5,745 bases of DNA. Source: an uncultured bacterium (lineage in GTDB: Bacteria > Planctomycetota > UBA1135 > GCA-002686595). The stretch covers positions 1 through 5,745 of the forward strand of contig CADEGS010000261.1 of assembly GCA_902826945.1 (NCBI GenBank), written 5' to 3'. The notes below the pieces were generated by a model. That model was given only the letters and a program-made list of their open reading frames with translations. It ran no database searches and was not told the origin of the DNA. Positions 5,743-5,745 of the stretch are shown one piece after another; within the stretch, counting starts at the first letter, position 1, and each line of letters begins with the position of its first letter. Position numbers and translations under genes: made by a program.

Positions 5743-5745
5743 GCG

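Overview
The window is very GC-rich, with codon third positions almost all G or C. It carries ordinary bacterial housekeeping genes packed tightly on both strands. One product has a lipobox lipoprotein signal, which points to a Gram-negative-type envelope. Several starts are GTG or TTG. A high-GC proteobacterial-type lineage (for example Myxococcota) or an uncultured high-GC phylum fits, but nothing here fixes the taxon. No tRNA, rRNA, CRISPR array, transposase or phage gene was seen.

Layout. Bases 1-167 hold the 3' end of a plus-strand gene whose product ends in an ACT-type domain, most like threonine ammonia-lyase (IlvA). It converges, with a 20-base gap, on a minus-strand cluster read from about 3284 down to 188. 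That cluster holds a cyclodeaminase/cyclohydrolase-fold protein, cofactor-independent phosphoglycerate mutase (gpmI), and an EamA/DMT-family transporter. The genes are joined by overlapping stop/start codons (GTGA between the first pair, probably TTGA between the second), so they are probably one translationally coupled operon. Divergently, on the plus strand, lies an M48-family zinc metalloprotease lipoprotein. A 141-base spacer (4117-4257) follows, holding a perfect hairpin and a C7G7 palindrome. The last gene is a 494-residue GT5 glycogen/starch-synthase-like protein starting at TTG 4258.

How the genes relate. GpmI interconverts 3- and 2-phosphoglycerate in glycolysis/gluconeogenesis. The cyclodeaminase-fold protein may act in folate one-carbon chemistry, IlvA in isoleucine synthesis, and the transporter may export a metabolite; these links are loose. 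The metalloprotease is probably an envelope quality-control factor.

The most unusual item is the glycogen-synthase-like protein. It keeps the GT5 fold signatures (HNLAMQGVF, NGIDYQAWDP, KCKAALQ, MRYG). However, the positions equivalent to E. coli GlgA K15, K305 and E377 are R15, S316 and Q388, and the KTGGL and EPCGL loops are rewritten. It is either a glycosyltransferase with altered chemistry or donor, or a non-catalytic GT5 paralogue.
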